Below the pieces are notes generated by a model. That model saw only the letters and a list, made by a program, of their open reading frames with translations, searched no databases and was not told where the DNA came from. 64,000 nt of DNA, from assembly GCA_051061015.1 (NCBI GenBank), contig JBPFEG010000060.1:124001-188000 (forward strand). The letters run 5' to 3'. The stretch's first letter is position 1; each line of letters opens with the position of its first letter. The stretch comes from Methylomicrobium sp051061015. GTDB lineage: Bacteria > Pseudomonadota > Gammaproteobacteria > Methylococcales > Methylomonadaceae. The position numbers and the translations under genes are program-made. Positions 8,022-19,515 of this stretch are shown here, one piece after another.

Positions 8022-9356
8022 ATGGGCGACGCATTGTTAACCGATCTTTACCAGTTGACGATGCTGCAAGGCTATTCACAGGAGAGGATGCAGGAGGTTG
8101 CCGTATTCGAACTGTTCGTCCGCAGGTTGCCGGCAACTCGTGGTTTTTTGGTTGCGGCGGGGCTCGAGCAGGCCGTCGACTATCTCCGGGATTTGCGGTT
8201 CAAGTCCGACGAGTTGGATTGGCTGGGCAGTACCGATTTTTTTGATGCCGAGTTTTTGCAGTGGCTCCAGCGTTTCCGCTTTACCGGCGACGTACATGCG
8301 ATGCCGGAAGGGACCGTGTTTTTTCCGAACGAGCCGATTTTGCGAGTGGCCGCGCCGATTCCCGAAGCGCAGTTCGTCGAAAGCCGGTTAATCAATATCA
8401 TGCATTTCCAATCGCTAATCGCCTCGAAAGCGGCGCGATCGGTTTTGACGGCGCCCGGCAAGACGCTGGTCGAATTCGGTTTTCGCCGCGCGCATGGCGG
8501 CGAGGCGGGGCTTTTTGCAGCCAGGGCCAGTTATCTGGCTGGTTTTACCGGCACGGCCACTCTCAGCGCCGGCCGGCATTTCGGTATTCCGGTATTCGGC
8601 ACGATGGCGCATTCCTATGTGCAGGCGCATCGGAGCGAAAGCGAGGCCTTCAAAAATTTCGCCCAGGCCAATCCCGGCAATGTGGTATTGCTGATCGATA
8701 CCTACGACACCGAAGCCGGCGCCCAAAAAGTCGTTGAACTGGCTCCCGAGCTTAACTCAATGAATATCCGGATCAAAGGCGTCCGGCTCGACAGCGGGGA
8801 TTTGGCGGATCATGCCCTCAAGGTGCGCAAGATACTCGATGCGGCCGGACTGGCGGATACGACCATCTTCGCGAGCGGCAATATCGATGAATACACGCTC
8901 GAACGCTTAACCGCGGCCGAAGCGCCGATTGACGGTTATGGCATCGGCACGCATCTGGATACTTCCGAGGATACACCGTACCTTGACTGCGCCTACAAAC
9001 TGCAAGAGTACGCCGGTATTCCGCGTCGGAAGCGTTCCGAAGGCAAGGCGACTTGGCCTGGTGCAAAGCAGGTATACCGTCAATTCGATGCCGACGGGCT
9101 GTTAGCGGGTGATACGATCACCCTGGCTGATGCTCCCTGCGAGGGTCAGCCGCTGCTGAAGAAAGTCATGCAAAGCGGCGAACTGGTCGAGCCGTTGCCT
9201 TCGCTCGAACAGATCAAATCCTATACAAATGATCAATTGAACCGCTTGCCCGAAAATTTGAGAGTATTAAAGAATGCGCCGGTTTATCCTGTTTTAATCT
9301 CCGACGAACTGTGTGGGCTGACCGAGCGAATGGATAAAGAAACCGCGCTTCGATAA
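8022..9356 (+). CDS. pncB: Nicotinate phosphoribosyltransferase
   Basis: Makes nicotinate mononucleotide from nicotinate and PRPP in NAD salvage. The family is clear from LLTDLYQLTML at the N-terminus, EFGFRRAHGG, FGIPVFGTMAHSYVQAH, and VRLDSGDLADHA. Size (444 aa) fits the PncB2-like branch. The ATG at 8022 is chosen; a GTG at 8016 overlapping the previous stop is equally in frame, and neither has a clear ribosome site, suggesting coupling to the nicotinamidase-like gene. Confidence 0.93.
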   Translation: MGDALLTDLYQLTMLQGYSQERMQEVAVFELFVRRLPATRGFLVAAGLEQAVDYLRDLRFKSDELDWLGSTDFFDAEFLQWLQRFRFTGDVHAMPEGTVFFPNEPILRVAAPIPEAQFVESRLINIMHFQSLIASKAARSVLTAPGKTLVEFGFRRAHGGEAGLFAARASYLAGFTGTATLSAGRHFGIPVFGTMAHSYVQAHRSESEAFKNFAQANPGNVVLLIDTYDTEAGAQKVVELAPELNSMNIRIKGVRLDSGDLADHALKVRKILDAAGLADTTIFASGNIDEYTLERLTAAEAPIDGYGIGTHLDTSEDTPYLDCAYKLQEYAGIPRRKRSEGKATWPGAKQVYRQFDADGLLAGDTITLADAPCEGQPLLKKVMQSGELVEPLPSLEQIKSYTNDQLNRLPENLRVLKNAPVYPVLISDELCGLTERMDKETALR

Positions 9357-9615
9357 AGCGAAAAAGGATCACTCCCGGCTTCATTCAGACGTATTTATTG
9401 CGGAATGAAACCTGATCAACCTGACGGATTCCAGTGTAACTTCCTGTGTGCCAACATAACCTGCGCGTAGCCACTCTGTGCGGCGGGGGTATAGTTCCAG
9501 GGGCGGCGAATCCTGCAGTTTGAGCATCAATCAGCTTTCAGCTTTTTGCTTAGGGTCGAAGTAAATAAGGGTTAAAATTATCGCTTTTATCTTGTCACTG
9601 AATGGGGGGGAGAAC

Positions 9616-10011
9616 ATGAGTTTTAAAACCAGCCTGGTAAAAATGGCAATCAAATTGACGCCGGACTTCGTCGTAAGATGGGTCGCCAATTTCATTCTTA
9701 AGGGTATTGCCGAATTGTCCGAATTTCATTTCGACCTGGACGCCCGCCAAGCCTACCTGCAGGGTACGCTTTACGGCGAATCGGAGCCGATCGAAGTTTG
9801 GCTGGAGGATTTCGCGATTGAAAGCGATGAGGAGTCTCATCAATTGATTATTCACCGGGCCAAATCGAACCGGCCCTGGCTGAATAACTTGCTCTCCCGT
9901 ATCGCCGGAAAAGCCTGGAAAATTCCCGCGGTACCTCAATATCAGGGTCAGATTGAACTTGCTTCGGAGCTCTTCAAAGCCGAGAGCCCGGCGCAGGAAG
10001 AAATTGAGTGA
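9616..10011 (+). CDS. Conserved hypothetical protein, 131 aa
   Basis: I do not recognise this family. The start at 9616 follows a G-rich ribosome site (seven G then AGAAC). The N-terminus (residues 1-40) is amphipathic and basic-hydrophobic, with no signal peptide. The middle is acidic (GESEPIEVWLEDFAIESDEESH) and the C-terminus is Glu-rich. The pattern of short beta-like segments suggests a compact soluble protein or membrane-associated DUF. It is a single gene between NAD salvage and gyrA, with free space of over 250 bases on each side. Confidence 0.6.
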   Translation: MSFKTSLVKMAIKLTPDFVVRWVANFILKGIAELSEFHFDLDARQAYLQGTLYGESEPIEVWLEDFAIESDEESHQLIIHRAKSNRPWLNNLLSRIAGKAWKIPAVPQYQGQIELASELFKAESPAQEEIE

Positions 10012-10409
10012 GGGGGCTGAATATGGCTTTGATCTATTAATCGGGAGGAGTTTCAATCTCCGTTCCGCTCAGGTATTTGCAAGTAATCTTGAGTCAGTGC
10101 ATTACAAACATTACGGACGGGATGAATATCCCGTCCGGCGCCAGCGCTCAAGATGTGAGGAAGCCAAGTCCCGTCTGGCGTGGTTGGTAAGCGCCCGCCA
10201 TCGCTATATTTTATGGGTAGGACTGCCCATGTTTGATCGCTTACAAACTTCGACTAACAAAGCGAAATTTGCTACAATGCTGCAGTTAATTACCGATTCA
10301 ACCTGATCTTTCCGCAGCACATCGCCGGCGTGTCTGGGAGGGAATGTAGGAACCAGCAAGGGCCGGTCAGCGCTGATAGCGTAGCGGCTTTGCTTAGCAT
10401 AAAGTGGCC
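10012..10409. other. Intergenic/leader region upstream of gyrA
   Basis: 398 bases without a supported gene. It contains a perfect 10-bp hairpin (10114-10123 with 10128-10137, 4-base loop, no T-run). A possible minus-10 box TACAAT lies at 10273-10278, with a weak TTCGAC at 10249-10254, 18 bases upstream. It probably holds the gyrA promoter. An open frame across 9953-10306 has no start signal or family resemblance. Confidence 0.4.
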
Positions 10410-13058
<2,649 letters not shown>

Positions 13059-13060
13059 TC

Positions 13061-14140
13061 ATGTCACGAGTTTATAATTTTAGCGCCGGACCGTCGGCAT
13101 TTCCCGAAGAAGTGCTCGTGCAGGCGCGCGATGAAATGATCGAATGGCGGGTCAGCGGCATGTCGGTGATGGAAATGAGCCATCGCGGCAAGTTTTTTTC
13201 GATTATCGCGGAAGAGCTGGAACAGGATATTCGCGAACTGATGGCGATTCCGGAGAACTACAAAGTCCTGTTTTTGCAGGGCGGTGCGACGGCGCAGTTT
13301 TCGATGATTCCGCAAAACATCCTGCGCGGCAGGAGCAAGGCGTGCTATGTGAATACCGGCGCCTGGTCCGAAAAAGCGATCAAGGATGCGGGCAATTATT
13401 GCGAGGTGGTGCTCAGCGCGAGTTCCGAAGCGGCCAAATTTACCACGATTCCCGATATTGCCGGCTGGAGCATCGATCTCGACGCGGCTTATCTGCACTA
13501 TACCTCGAACGAAACGATTCATGGCGTCGAATTCCAATCGATTCCAGACAGCAAGGGGCTGGCCCTGGTGTCCGATATGTCCTCGAATATCCTGTCGCGT
13601 CCGGTCGATGTAAGCCAATTCGGCCTCATCTATGCCGGCACGCAAAAGAACATGGGGCCGGCCGGCGTAACGGTCGTGATCGTGCGCGACGATCTGATCG
13701 GCCATGCGCCGAAGACGACGCCGCAGGTATTCAATTACGCCGATCAGGCCAAAAACGGCTCGATGCTGAATACGCCGGCGACCTACAACTGGTATCTGGT
13801 CGGGCTGGTGTTGAAATGGCTGAAGGCTCGGGGCGGCGTCGCCGCGATCGAGGAGCGCAATATCGCGAAGAGCAAGCGGTTGTACGATCTGATCGACAGG
13901 TCGTCCCTGTACCGGAATCCTGTCGAAGTGTCTCACCGTTCGCGGATGAACGTGCCGTTCATTCTGGCCAACGACGCGCTCGACAAACCATTCCTGCAGG
14001 GGGCGGAAGCGAATGGCCTGTTCGAACTGAAAGGCCACCGTTCGGTCGGCGGCATGCGCGCGAGTATCTACAATGCGATGCCGGAAGCCGGCGTGCAGGC
14101 CTTGTGTGAGTTTATGGCCGAATTCGAAAGAACTCATTAA
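13061..14140 (+). CDS. serC: Phosphoserine aminotransferase
   Basis: PLP enzyme that converts 3-phosphohydroxypyruvate to phosphoserine, and also acts in the pyridoxal phosphate pathway. 359 aa, starting at the ATG at 13061 behind AGGAGAAGAG. Family motifs: VYNFSAGPSAFPEEV at the N-terminus, FLQGGATAQF, and YAGTQKNMGPAG with the PLP lysine. The C-terminus carries the GLFELKGHRSVGGMRAS signature. It sits two bases after gyrA and 25 before pheA. Confidence 0.97.
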   Translation: MSRVYNFSAGPSAFPEEVLVQARDEMIEWRVSGMSVMEMSHRGKFFSIIAEELEQDIRELMAIPENYKVLFLQGGATAQFSMIPQNILRGRSKACYVNTGAWSEKAIKDAGNYCEVVLSASSEAAKFTTIPDIAGWSIDLDAAYLHYTSNETIHGVEFQSIPDSKGLALVSDMSSNILSRPVDVSQFGLIYAGTQKNMGPAGVTVVIVRDDLIGHAPKTTPQVFNYADQAKNGSMLNTPATYNWYLVGLVLKWLKARGGVAAIEERNIAKSKRLYDLIDRSSLYRNPVEVSHRSRMNVPFILANDALDKPFLQGAEANGLFELKGHRSVGGMRASIYNAMPEAGVQALCEFMAEFERTH

Positions 14141-14165
14141 GCGATAATTGCGAGCCGAAGCCATT

Positions 14166-15251
14166 ATGTCGTCCGTCAGGCCGCTTGCGGAAATCCGAAC
14201 CGAAATCGACGCAATCGATGCGGAGATTCTGCGTTTGATCAATCGACGCGCGCGATGCGCCGAAGAGGTCGCGAAGGCCAAGATCGCCGACGGCGAACAG
14301 GGTACGTTTTACCGGCCGGACCGCGAGGCGATGGTATTGCGGCGGATTGAGGAGTTGAATCAGGGGCCGCTTCCGGATCATACCGCGATGCGGTTTTTTC
14401 GCGAATTGATGTCCGCGTGCCTCGCACTCGAAAAGCCGCTCGAAGTGGCTTTTTTGGGGCCCGAAGGCACCTTTTCCCAGCAGGCGGTGTTCAAGCATTT
14501 CGGTTCAGCCGTACAGACGAAACCGGTTGCGGCGATCGGGGATGTATTTAATGCGGTCGAATTGGACAGATGCCATTTCGGAGTGGTGCCGGTCGAAAAC
14601 TCGACTGAAGGGGTTATCAATCATACACTGGATCGCTTTCTGACGTCGCCGCTCAGAATCTGCGGGGAGGTCGAAGTACGGGTCCATCAAAACCTGATGG
14701 GACATGCAGCGTCGCTGGCCGAGATTCGCGAAATTTTTTCTCATCAGCAGTCATTGGCGCAGTGCCGGCTTTGGCTCGACAAGCACGTGCCGCAAGTCAA
14801 GGTGACTGCGGTCAGCAGCAATGCCGAAGCCGCGCGACTGGCGTCGCTGGATAAACATGTCGCGGCGATCGCAGGAGTCGCAGCAGCCGAAGTTTATCAA
14901 CTGCCGGTGCTCGAAAATAATATCGAAGACCAGACGAACAATACCACTCGCTTCATCGTGATAGGCAAGCAGGACCCTGCGCCGACCGGCAAGGACAAAA
15001 CCTCGCTGGTGTTTTCGACGGGCAATCAGCCGGGTGCGCTTTATAAGGCGCTGGAGTCATTTGCGAAATCCGGTATTGGTATGGTGAATATCGAATCCCG
15101 GCCGTCGCGACAAGGGTTGTGGGAGTATGTATTTTTTATTGACATTGACGGCCATAGCGCAGACCCGAAAGTCGCCGAAGCTTTGGAACTTTTGAGAGCA
15201 AATGTGAACATGCTCAAATTGCTCGGTTCCTACCCGAAGGCTGTATTGTGA
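14166..15251 (+). CDS. pheA: Bifunctional chorismate mutase/prephenate dehydratase
   Basis: Turns chorismate into prephenate and then phenylpyruvate for phenylalanine synthesis. Three domains are visible: an AroQ-type chorismate mutase (residues about 5-85), a prephenate dehydratase (about 90-270, from VAFLGPEGTFSQQA to the TRFIVIG segment), and an ACT regulatory domain with the ESRPSR motif that binds phenylalanine. 361 aa from the ATG at 14166; an in-frame TTG at 14148 is less likely. It is likely feedback-inhibited by phenylalanine, as is usual for the family. Confidence 0.96.
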   Translation: MSSVRPLAEIRTEIDAIDAEILRLINRRARCAEEVAKAKIADGEQGTFYRPDREAMVLRRIEELNQGPLPDHTAMRFFRELMSACLALEKPLEVAFLGPEGTFSQQAVFKHFGSAVQTKPVAAIGDVFNAVELDRCHFGVVPVENSTEGVINHTLDRFLTSPLRICGEVEVRVHQNLMGHAASLAEIREIFSHQQSLAQCRLWLDKHVPQVKVTAVSSNAEAARLASLDKHVAAIAGVAAAEVYQLPVLENNIEDQTNNTTRFIVIGKQDPAPTGKDKTSLVFSTGNQPGALYKALESFAKSGIGMVNIESRPSRQGLWEYVFFIDIDGHSADPKVAEALELLRANVNMLKLLGSYPKAVL

Positions 15252-15455
15252 TTTTATACCGGTCAGGTTGCCGATTATTCGATTGCCTAGCGGTGAGAAC
15301 TTCGACGGATTGGGGAGAAACGAAAAGGGTCAATATTTCAACCTTGTGCCTCCGCTCCAGCGCGGCAAGAGTGTGAGAACAGAAGATCGCTTAAAGCCTT
15401 AACCCATTCTATAAGCTGAAATTTGAGTTTCCGCGCTGCGGTCAGACGAGACATC

Positions 15456-16568
15456 ATGATGACAATCCAGAACCTTTACCAATTGGCCGTTGCCGGTGTT
15501 CAGCAACTGGTTCCTTATGTGCCCGGCAAGCCAATCGAAGAGTTGCAGCGCGAGTTGGGCCTTGAGCGCGTAGTCAAGCTAGCATCGAATGAAAATCCGT
15601 TGGGACCGAGCAAGAAAGCGCTGACGGCTATGCAGAAGGCGTTGCCGGAGCTGGCGCTGTATCCGGATGGCAGCGGTTTCAATCTGAAAAATGCATTAGC
15701 GAAGAAGTTCGGCGTGGATCCTGTGCAAATCACGCTTGGCAATGGTTCGAACGAAATTCTGGAGCTGGTGGCGCGGGCGTTTCTGGCGCCGGGATTGAAT
15801 GCGGTGTTTTCGCAACATGCTTTCGCAGTTTACCCGATCGTGACCCAGGCCGCCGGAGCCGCGTCCATCGTTGCGCCGGCCGTGCATTATTCGCACGACC
15901 TGCCGGCGATCAGGGAGCGGATCAATGCGCAAACCCGCGTGGTGTTCATCGCGAATCCGAACAATCCGACCGGCACACTGCTGTCGCAGTCGCATCTGGA
16001 AGACTTCATCAAATCGCTGCCGGCAAGCTGTATCTGTGTGCTCGATGAAGCCTATTATGAATTTGTGCCCCGGAAGGGCGAACAGGATTCCGTCGAATGG
16101 CTCGGCCAATGCCCGAATCTGGTGATCGCGCGCACCTTCTCGAAAGCGTATGGCCTGGCGGGCCTGCGCGTGGGCTATTGCATGTCAAGCCCTGAAATGG
16201 CCGATATCCTGAACCGGGTCAGACAGCCTTTCAATAACAATTCGCTGGCGCTGGCCGCCGCCGAAGCGGCGCTGGATGACAGCGAACATTTGCAGAATAC
16301 GATCAAAAACAATGCGCTCGGCATGAAGCAGTTGACCGAAGGTTTTAAAAATCTGGGACTCAGCTGGATTCCTTCGGCCGGCAATTTTGTTTCGGTCGAT
16401 CTGAGTGAGCCGGCCTATCTGGTTTATGAAGCCTTACTGCGCAAGGGCGTAATCGTCCGGCCGGTCGCAAATTACGAAATGCCGAACCATCTCCGCATCA
16501 GCATCGGCACGCAGGGAGAAAACCATTTCTTCTTACAAGCCCTGACTGAATGCCTGAATAATGTTTAA
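15456..16568 (+). CDS. hisC: Histidinol-phosphate aminotransferase (also aromatic)
   Basis: Class I/II PLP aminotransferase, about 370 aa. The PLP lysine is in RTFSKAYGLAGLRVGY, and the N-terminus has the VKLASNENPLGPS signature of HisC. Lying between pheA and tyrA, it may transaminate aromatic keto acids as well as imidazole-acetol phosphate, as in the same gene order of pseudomonads. Starts at ATG 15456 or 15459 cannot be separated. A 204-base gap precedes it; its last 8 bases overlap tyrA. Confidence 0.95.
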   Translation: MMTIQNLYQLAVAGVQQLVPYVPGKPIEELQRELGLERVVKLASNENPLGPSKKALTAMQKALPELALYPDGSGFNLKNALAKKFGVDPVQITLGNGSNEILELVARAFLAPGLNAVFSQHAFAVYPIVTQAAGAASIVAPAVHYSHDLPAIRERINAQTRVVFIANPNNPTGTLLSQSHLEDFIKSLPASCICVLDEAYYEFVPRKGEQDSVEWLGQCPNLVIARTFSKAYGLAGLRVGYCMSSPEMADILNRVRQPFNNNSLALAAAEAALDDSEHLQNTIKNNALGMKQLTEGFKNLGLSWIPSAGNFVSVDLSEPAYLVYEALLRKGVIVRPVANYEMPNHLRISIGTQGENHFFLQALTECLNNV

Positions 16569-17436
16569 TCAGCTGTGCATCATCGGCGTCGGACTGATCG
16601 GCGGTTCAATTGCGCGCGCTGCGCGAAGCCACGATCTCGCTGAGCGTATCGTCGGCTTCGGTCGCGAGCAGGAAAGGCCGAATCTCGAAACCGCGAAACA
16701 GTTGGGTGTTATCGATGATTATTTTTTAGACATCGAGTCGGCTCTGCAAGAGACCGACGGCGTCGTGATCGCGGTACCGGTCGGCGCGATCGAGTCGGTT
16801 TTAGCACAGTTGAAGCCCTATTGGGCGAATGCTTGTGTTTACAGCGATGTCGGCAGCACCAAAAGCAATGTAATTACAGCCGCGGAGCGTGTGTTCGGCA
16901 CCGTACCGGGTAATCTGGTGCCCGCGCATCCGATTGCGGGCGCCGAAAACAGCGGCGTCGAAGCGGCATTGCCCGACCTGTTCCTGGGCCGGCGTCTGAT
17001 CATTACCCCGTTGAGCCAGACCGAATCCGCCGCACTGAACAAAATTCAAACCTTTTGGGAGCGGATGGGAGCGCTGGTATCGGTGATGAGCGCAGACCAT
17101 CACGATGAAGTTCTGGCGGCAACCAGCCATTTGCCACATTTGCTCGCGTTCGCGCTGGTCGATATGCTCGGCCGGCAAGACGAGCAGTGCGAAATCTTCA
17201 AATACGCGGCAGGCGGGTTTCGTGATTTTACCCGTATCGCCTCAAGCGATCCGACCATGTGGCGGGACATCTGCACCGCGAATAAGGACCAGTTGATCCC
17301 GCTTCTGCATCAGCTGAAAGCCGAATTGGACAAGATTGAACAACTGCTGGTGAAAAATGACGGCCAGCGCCTTTTTGAAACCTTCTCGTATGCCAGGAAT
17401 GCACGGCAACGCTTTTTAGATCAGTTAGAAAATTAA
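16561..17436 (+). CDS. tyrA: Prephenate/arogenate dehydrogenase
   Basis: Oxidative decarboxylation of prephenate (or arogenate) toward tyrosine. The Rossmann motif GVGLIGGSIARA opens the 291-aa protein, and the HPIAGAENSG signature is present. It is a single-domain TyrA without fused chorismate mutase or fused AroA, unlike the enteric and pseudomonad fusions respectively. It starts inside the end of hisC (8-base overlap) and ends 1 base before aroA, so it is translated as part of the operon. Confidence 0.95.
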   Translation: MFNQLCIIGVGLIGGSIARAARSHDLAERIVGFGREQERPNLETAKQLGVIDDYFLDIESALQETDGVVIAVPVGAIESVLAQLKPYWANACVYSDVGSTKSNVITAAERVFGTVPGNLVPAHPIAGAENSGVEAALPDLFLGRRLIITPLSQTESAALNKIQTFWERMGALVSVMSADHHDEVLAATSHLPHLLAFALVDMLGRQDEQCEIFKYAAGGFRDFTRIASSDPTMWRDICTANKDQLIPLLHQLKAELDKIEQLLVKNDGQRLFETFSYARNARQRFLDQLEN

Positions 17437-17437
17437 T

Positions 17438-18760
17438 ATGAGCAAATCCATTACCTTTAAAGTCAATCCGGGCGGCAGTTTAAAAGGCGAGGCGCGCGTG
17501 CCTGGCGATAAATCGATTTCGCATCGTTCGATTATGCTGGGTTCGCTGGCGGAAGGCGTCACTCATGTCAAAGGTTTTCTCGAAGCGGAAGATGCGCTGG
17601 CGACCCTGCAAGCGTTCCGCGACATGGGGGTAAAGATTGAAGGCCCGGTCAACGGCGAGCTGACCATCTATGGCGTCGGCAAGCATGGATTAAGAGCGCC
17701 TGAAAAAGAACTTTATCTCGGCAATTCGGGCACTTCGATGCGTCTGCTTAGCGGTCTTCTGGCCGGGCAGTCATTCAATTCGGTATTGACAGGCGATAAA
17801 TCGCTATCGGGCCGGCCGATGAAACGGGTCACCGAGCCATTAAAGACGATGGGCGCCGAGATCAAAACGACCGAAAAAGGCACGGCTCCTTTACATATCA
17901 TCGGCAAGGCCGGCCAACTGAAAGGGATCGATTACACGATGCCGATGGCGAGCGCCCAGGTCAAATCCTGCCTGCTCCTGGCCGGCATGTACGCACAGGG
18001 CGACACTTCGGTGACCGAGCCGGCGCCAACGCGCGATCATACCGAACGGATGTTGTCCGGTTTCAATTATCCGGTCAAAAAAGAGGGTAACAAGGTCACG
18101 ATCAACGCGAACGGTAACTTGACCGCGAGCGACATCGATGTGCCGAGCGACATTTCTTCCGCCGCATTTTTCCTGGTGGGAGCATCGATTGCGCCGGGCT
18201 CCGATCTGCTGCTCAAGCATGTCGGGATTAACCCGACACGCACCGGAGTGATCGATATTTTGAAATTAATGGGTGCGAACATCAAGGTGTTGAACGAACG
18301 GATTGTGGGCGGCGAGCCGGTTGCCGACCTGCATGTGACGTACAGCCAATTGAAAGGCATTGATATCCCGGAAGAACTGGTGCCGCTGGCGATCGATGAA
18401 TTTCCGGTACTGTTTGTCGCGGCGGCCTGCGCGGAAGGCCAAACCCGCCTGACCGGCGCAGAAGAGTTGCGCGTGAAAGAATCCGACCGGATTCAGGTAA
18501 TGGCCGACGGCCTAAAAATCCTGGGAGTGAACGCCGAGCCCACCCCGGATGGGATGGTAATTCAGGGCGGCAATCCGATCGGCGGCGGTACGGTCGAGTC
18601 GCACGGCGATCACCGGATTGCGATGGCGTTTTCGATCGCAGGCCTGCGTGCAACCGCTCCAATCACCATCCTGGACTGCCTGAATGTCAATACGTCGTTC
18701 CCTGAATTCAAAGACCTAGTCAAACGGCTCGGCCTCGATATCAGCGTTTCGGAGGAATGA
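17438..18760 (+). CDS. aroA: 3-phosphoshikimate 1-carboxyvinyltransferase (EPSP synthase)
   Basis: Transfers enolpyruvate from PEP to shikimate 3-phosphate. At 440 aa it has the family signatures: PGDKSISHRSIMLGSLAEG near the N-terminus, LGNSGTSMRLL, and RVKESDRIQ. The motif GNSGTSMRL carries Ala-to-Ser and other features of class II-like (EPSPS of the CP4 type) enzymes, which I judge only by eye. It follows tyrA directly and overlaps cmk by four bases. Confidence 0.96.
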   Translation: MSKSITFKVNPGGSLKGEARVPGDKSISHRSIMLGSLAEGVTHVKGFLEAEDALATLQAFRDMGVKIEGPVNGELTIYGVGKHGLRAPEKELYLGNSGTSMRLLSGLLAGQSFNSVLTGDKSLSGRPMKRVTEPLKTMGAEIKTTEKGTAPLHIIGKAGQLKGIDYTMPMASAQVKSCLLLAGMYAQGDTSVTEPAPTRDHTERMLSGFNYPVKKEGNKVTINANGNLTASDIDVPSDISSAAFFLVGASIAPGSDLLLKHVGINPTRTGVIDILKLMGANIKVLNERIVGGEPVADLHVTYSQLKGIDIPEELVPLAIDEFPVLFVAAACAEGQTRLTGAEELRVKESDRIQVMADGLKILGVNAEPTPDGMVIQGGNPIGGGTVESHGDHRIAMAFSIAGLRATAPITILDCLNVNTSFPEFKDLVKRLGLDISVSEE

Positions 18761-19422
18761 TGGCGGTTCCGGTTCTGACGATCGACGGACCGAGCGGCGC
18801 CGGCAAAGGCACGGTCAGCCGGCTCGTCGCAAAAAAATTGGACTGGCATTATCTGGACAGCGGCTCGATTTATCGCTCGCTGGCCTTGGCCGTGTCGAAG
18901 CAGAGTGTAGACCTTGCCGATGAAGCGGCAATCGTTCGCGTCGCGGAAGCCATGCATCTCGAATTTGAATGCAGTGAGGAACTGACCGTTAGATTGAATG
19001 GTCAAGATATAACTGCCGAGATTCCTTTGGAAAGCACCGGCAGTATCGCTTCAACTGTGGCGGCACTTCCTGAGGTCAGGCGCGTTTTGTTGCAAAAACA
19101 GCGTGATTTCAAACAGTTGCCGGGTCTGGTTGCTGACGGCCGTGATATGGGTACGGTCGTTTTTCCGGAAGCGCCTTTCAAGGTATTTTTGACTGCCAGT
19201 GCGTCAGAAAGGGCGATGCGGCGATATAAACAGTTGAAAGAAAAAGGAATTGATGCTAGTCTAGTACAAATAACAAATGAGATAGAAGAGCGCGATCGCC
19301 GCGACAGGGAACGAACAACAGCCCCTTTAGCGATGGCGAGCGATGCGCTTTTTCTCGATTCTTCCGATATGACGATAGACTCAGTCGTCGAGGAGATCCT
19401 GAATTTAGTCCGTGAGGGTTAA
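18757..19422 (+). CDS. cmk: Cytidylate kinase
   Basis: Phosphorylates CMP and dCMP. 221 aa (220 if the second ATG at 18760 is used; GGAGGA lies right before both). The P-loop is DGPSGAGKGTVSRLVA, and later motifs DSGSIYRSLAL, DGRDMGTVVFP and EERDRRDRERTTAPL fit the Cmk family. Its start overlaps the aroA stop. The aroA-cmk-rpsA-ihfB order is the usual gammaproteobacterial one. Confidence 0.97.
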   Translation: MMAVPVLTIDGPSGAGKGTVSRLVAKKLDWHYLDSGSIYRSLALAVSKQSVDLADEAAIVRVAEAMHLEFECSEELTVRLNGQDITAEIPLESTGSIASTVAALPEVRRVLLQKQRDFKQLPGLVADGRDMGTVVFPEAPFKVFLTASASERAMRRYKQLKEKGIDASLVQITNEIEERDRRDRERTTAPLAMASDALFLDSSDMTIDSVVEEILNLVREG

Positions 19423-19515
19423 AAAACGGCCGCAATCCCGAGATCTGCGGTTTTCATCAACTTTAACATTAATTATGCCAGCCGTTTTATTTACGGTGGG
19501 CGGGATACAAACAAA

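Noticed and set aside
9953..10306. 117-codon open frame after the hypothetical gene
   Set aside because: It starts inside the previous gene, has no ribosome site, contains a hairpin, and gives a non-protein-like composition.
13064..14281. 405-codon open frame antisense to serC and pheA
   Set aside because: A shadow frame of high-GC genes: rich in Arg and His, no motif, no start signal; serC on the other strand is certain. The same applies to the long antisense frame at 10413-11438 in gyrA and to others.
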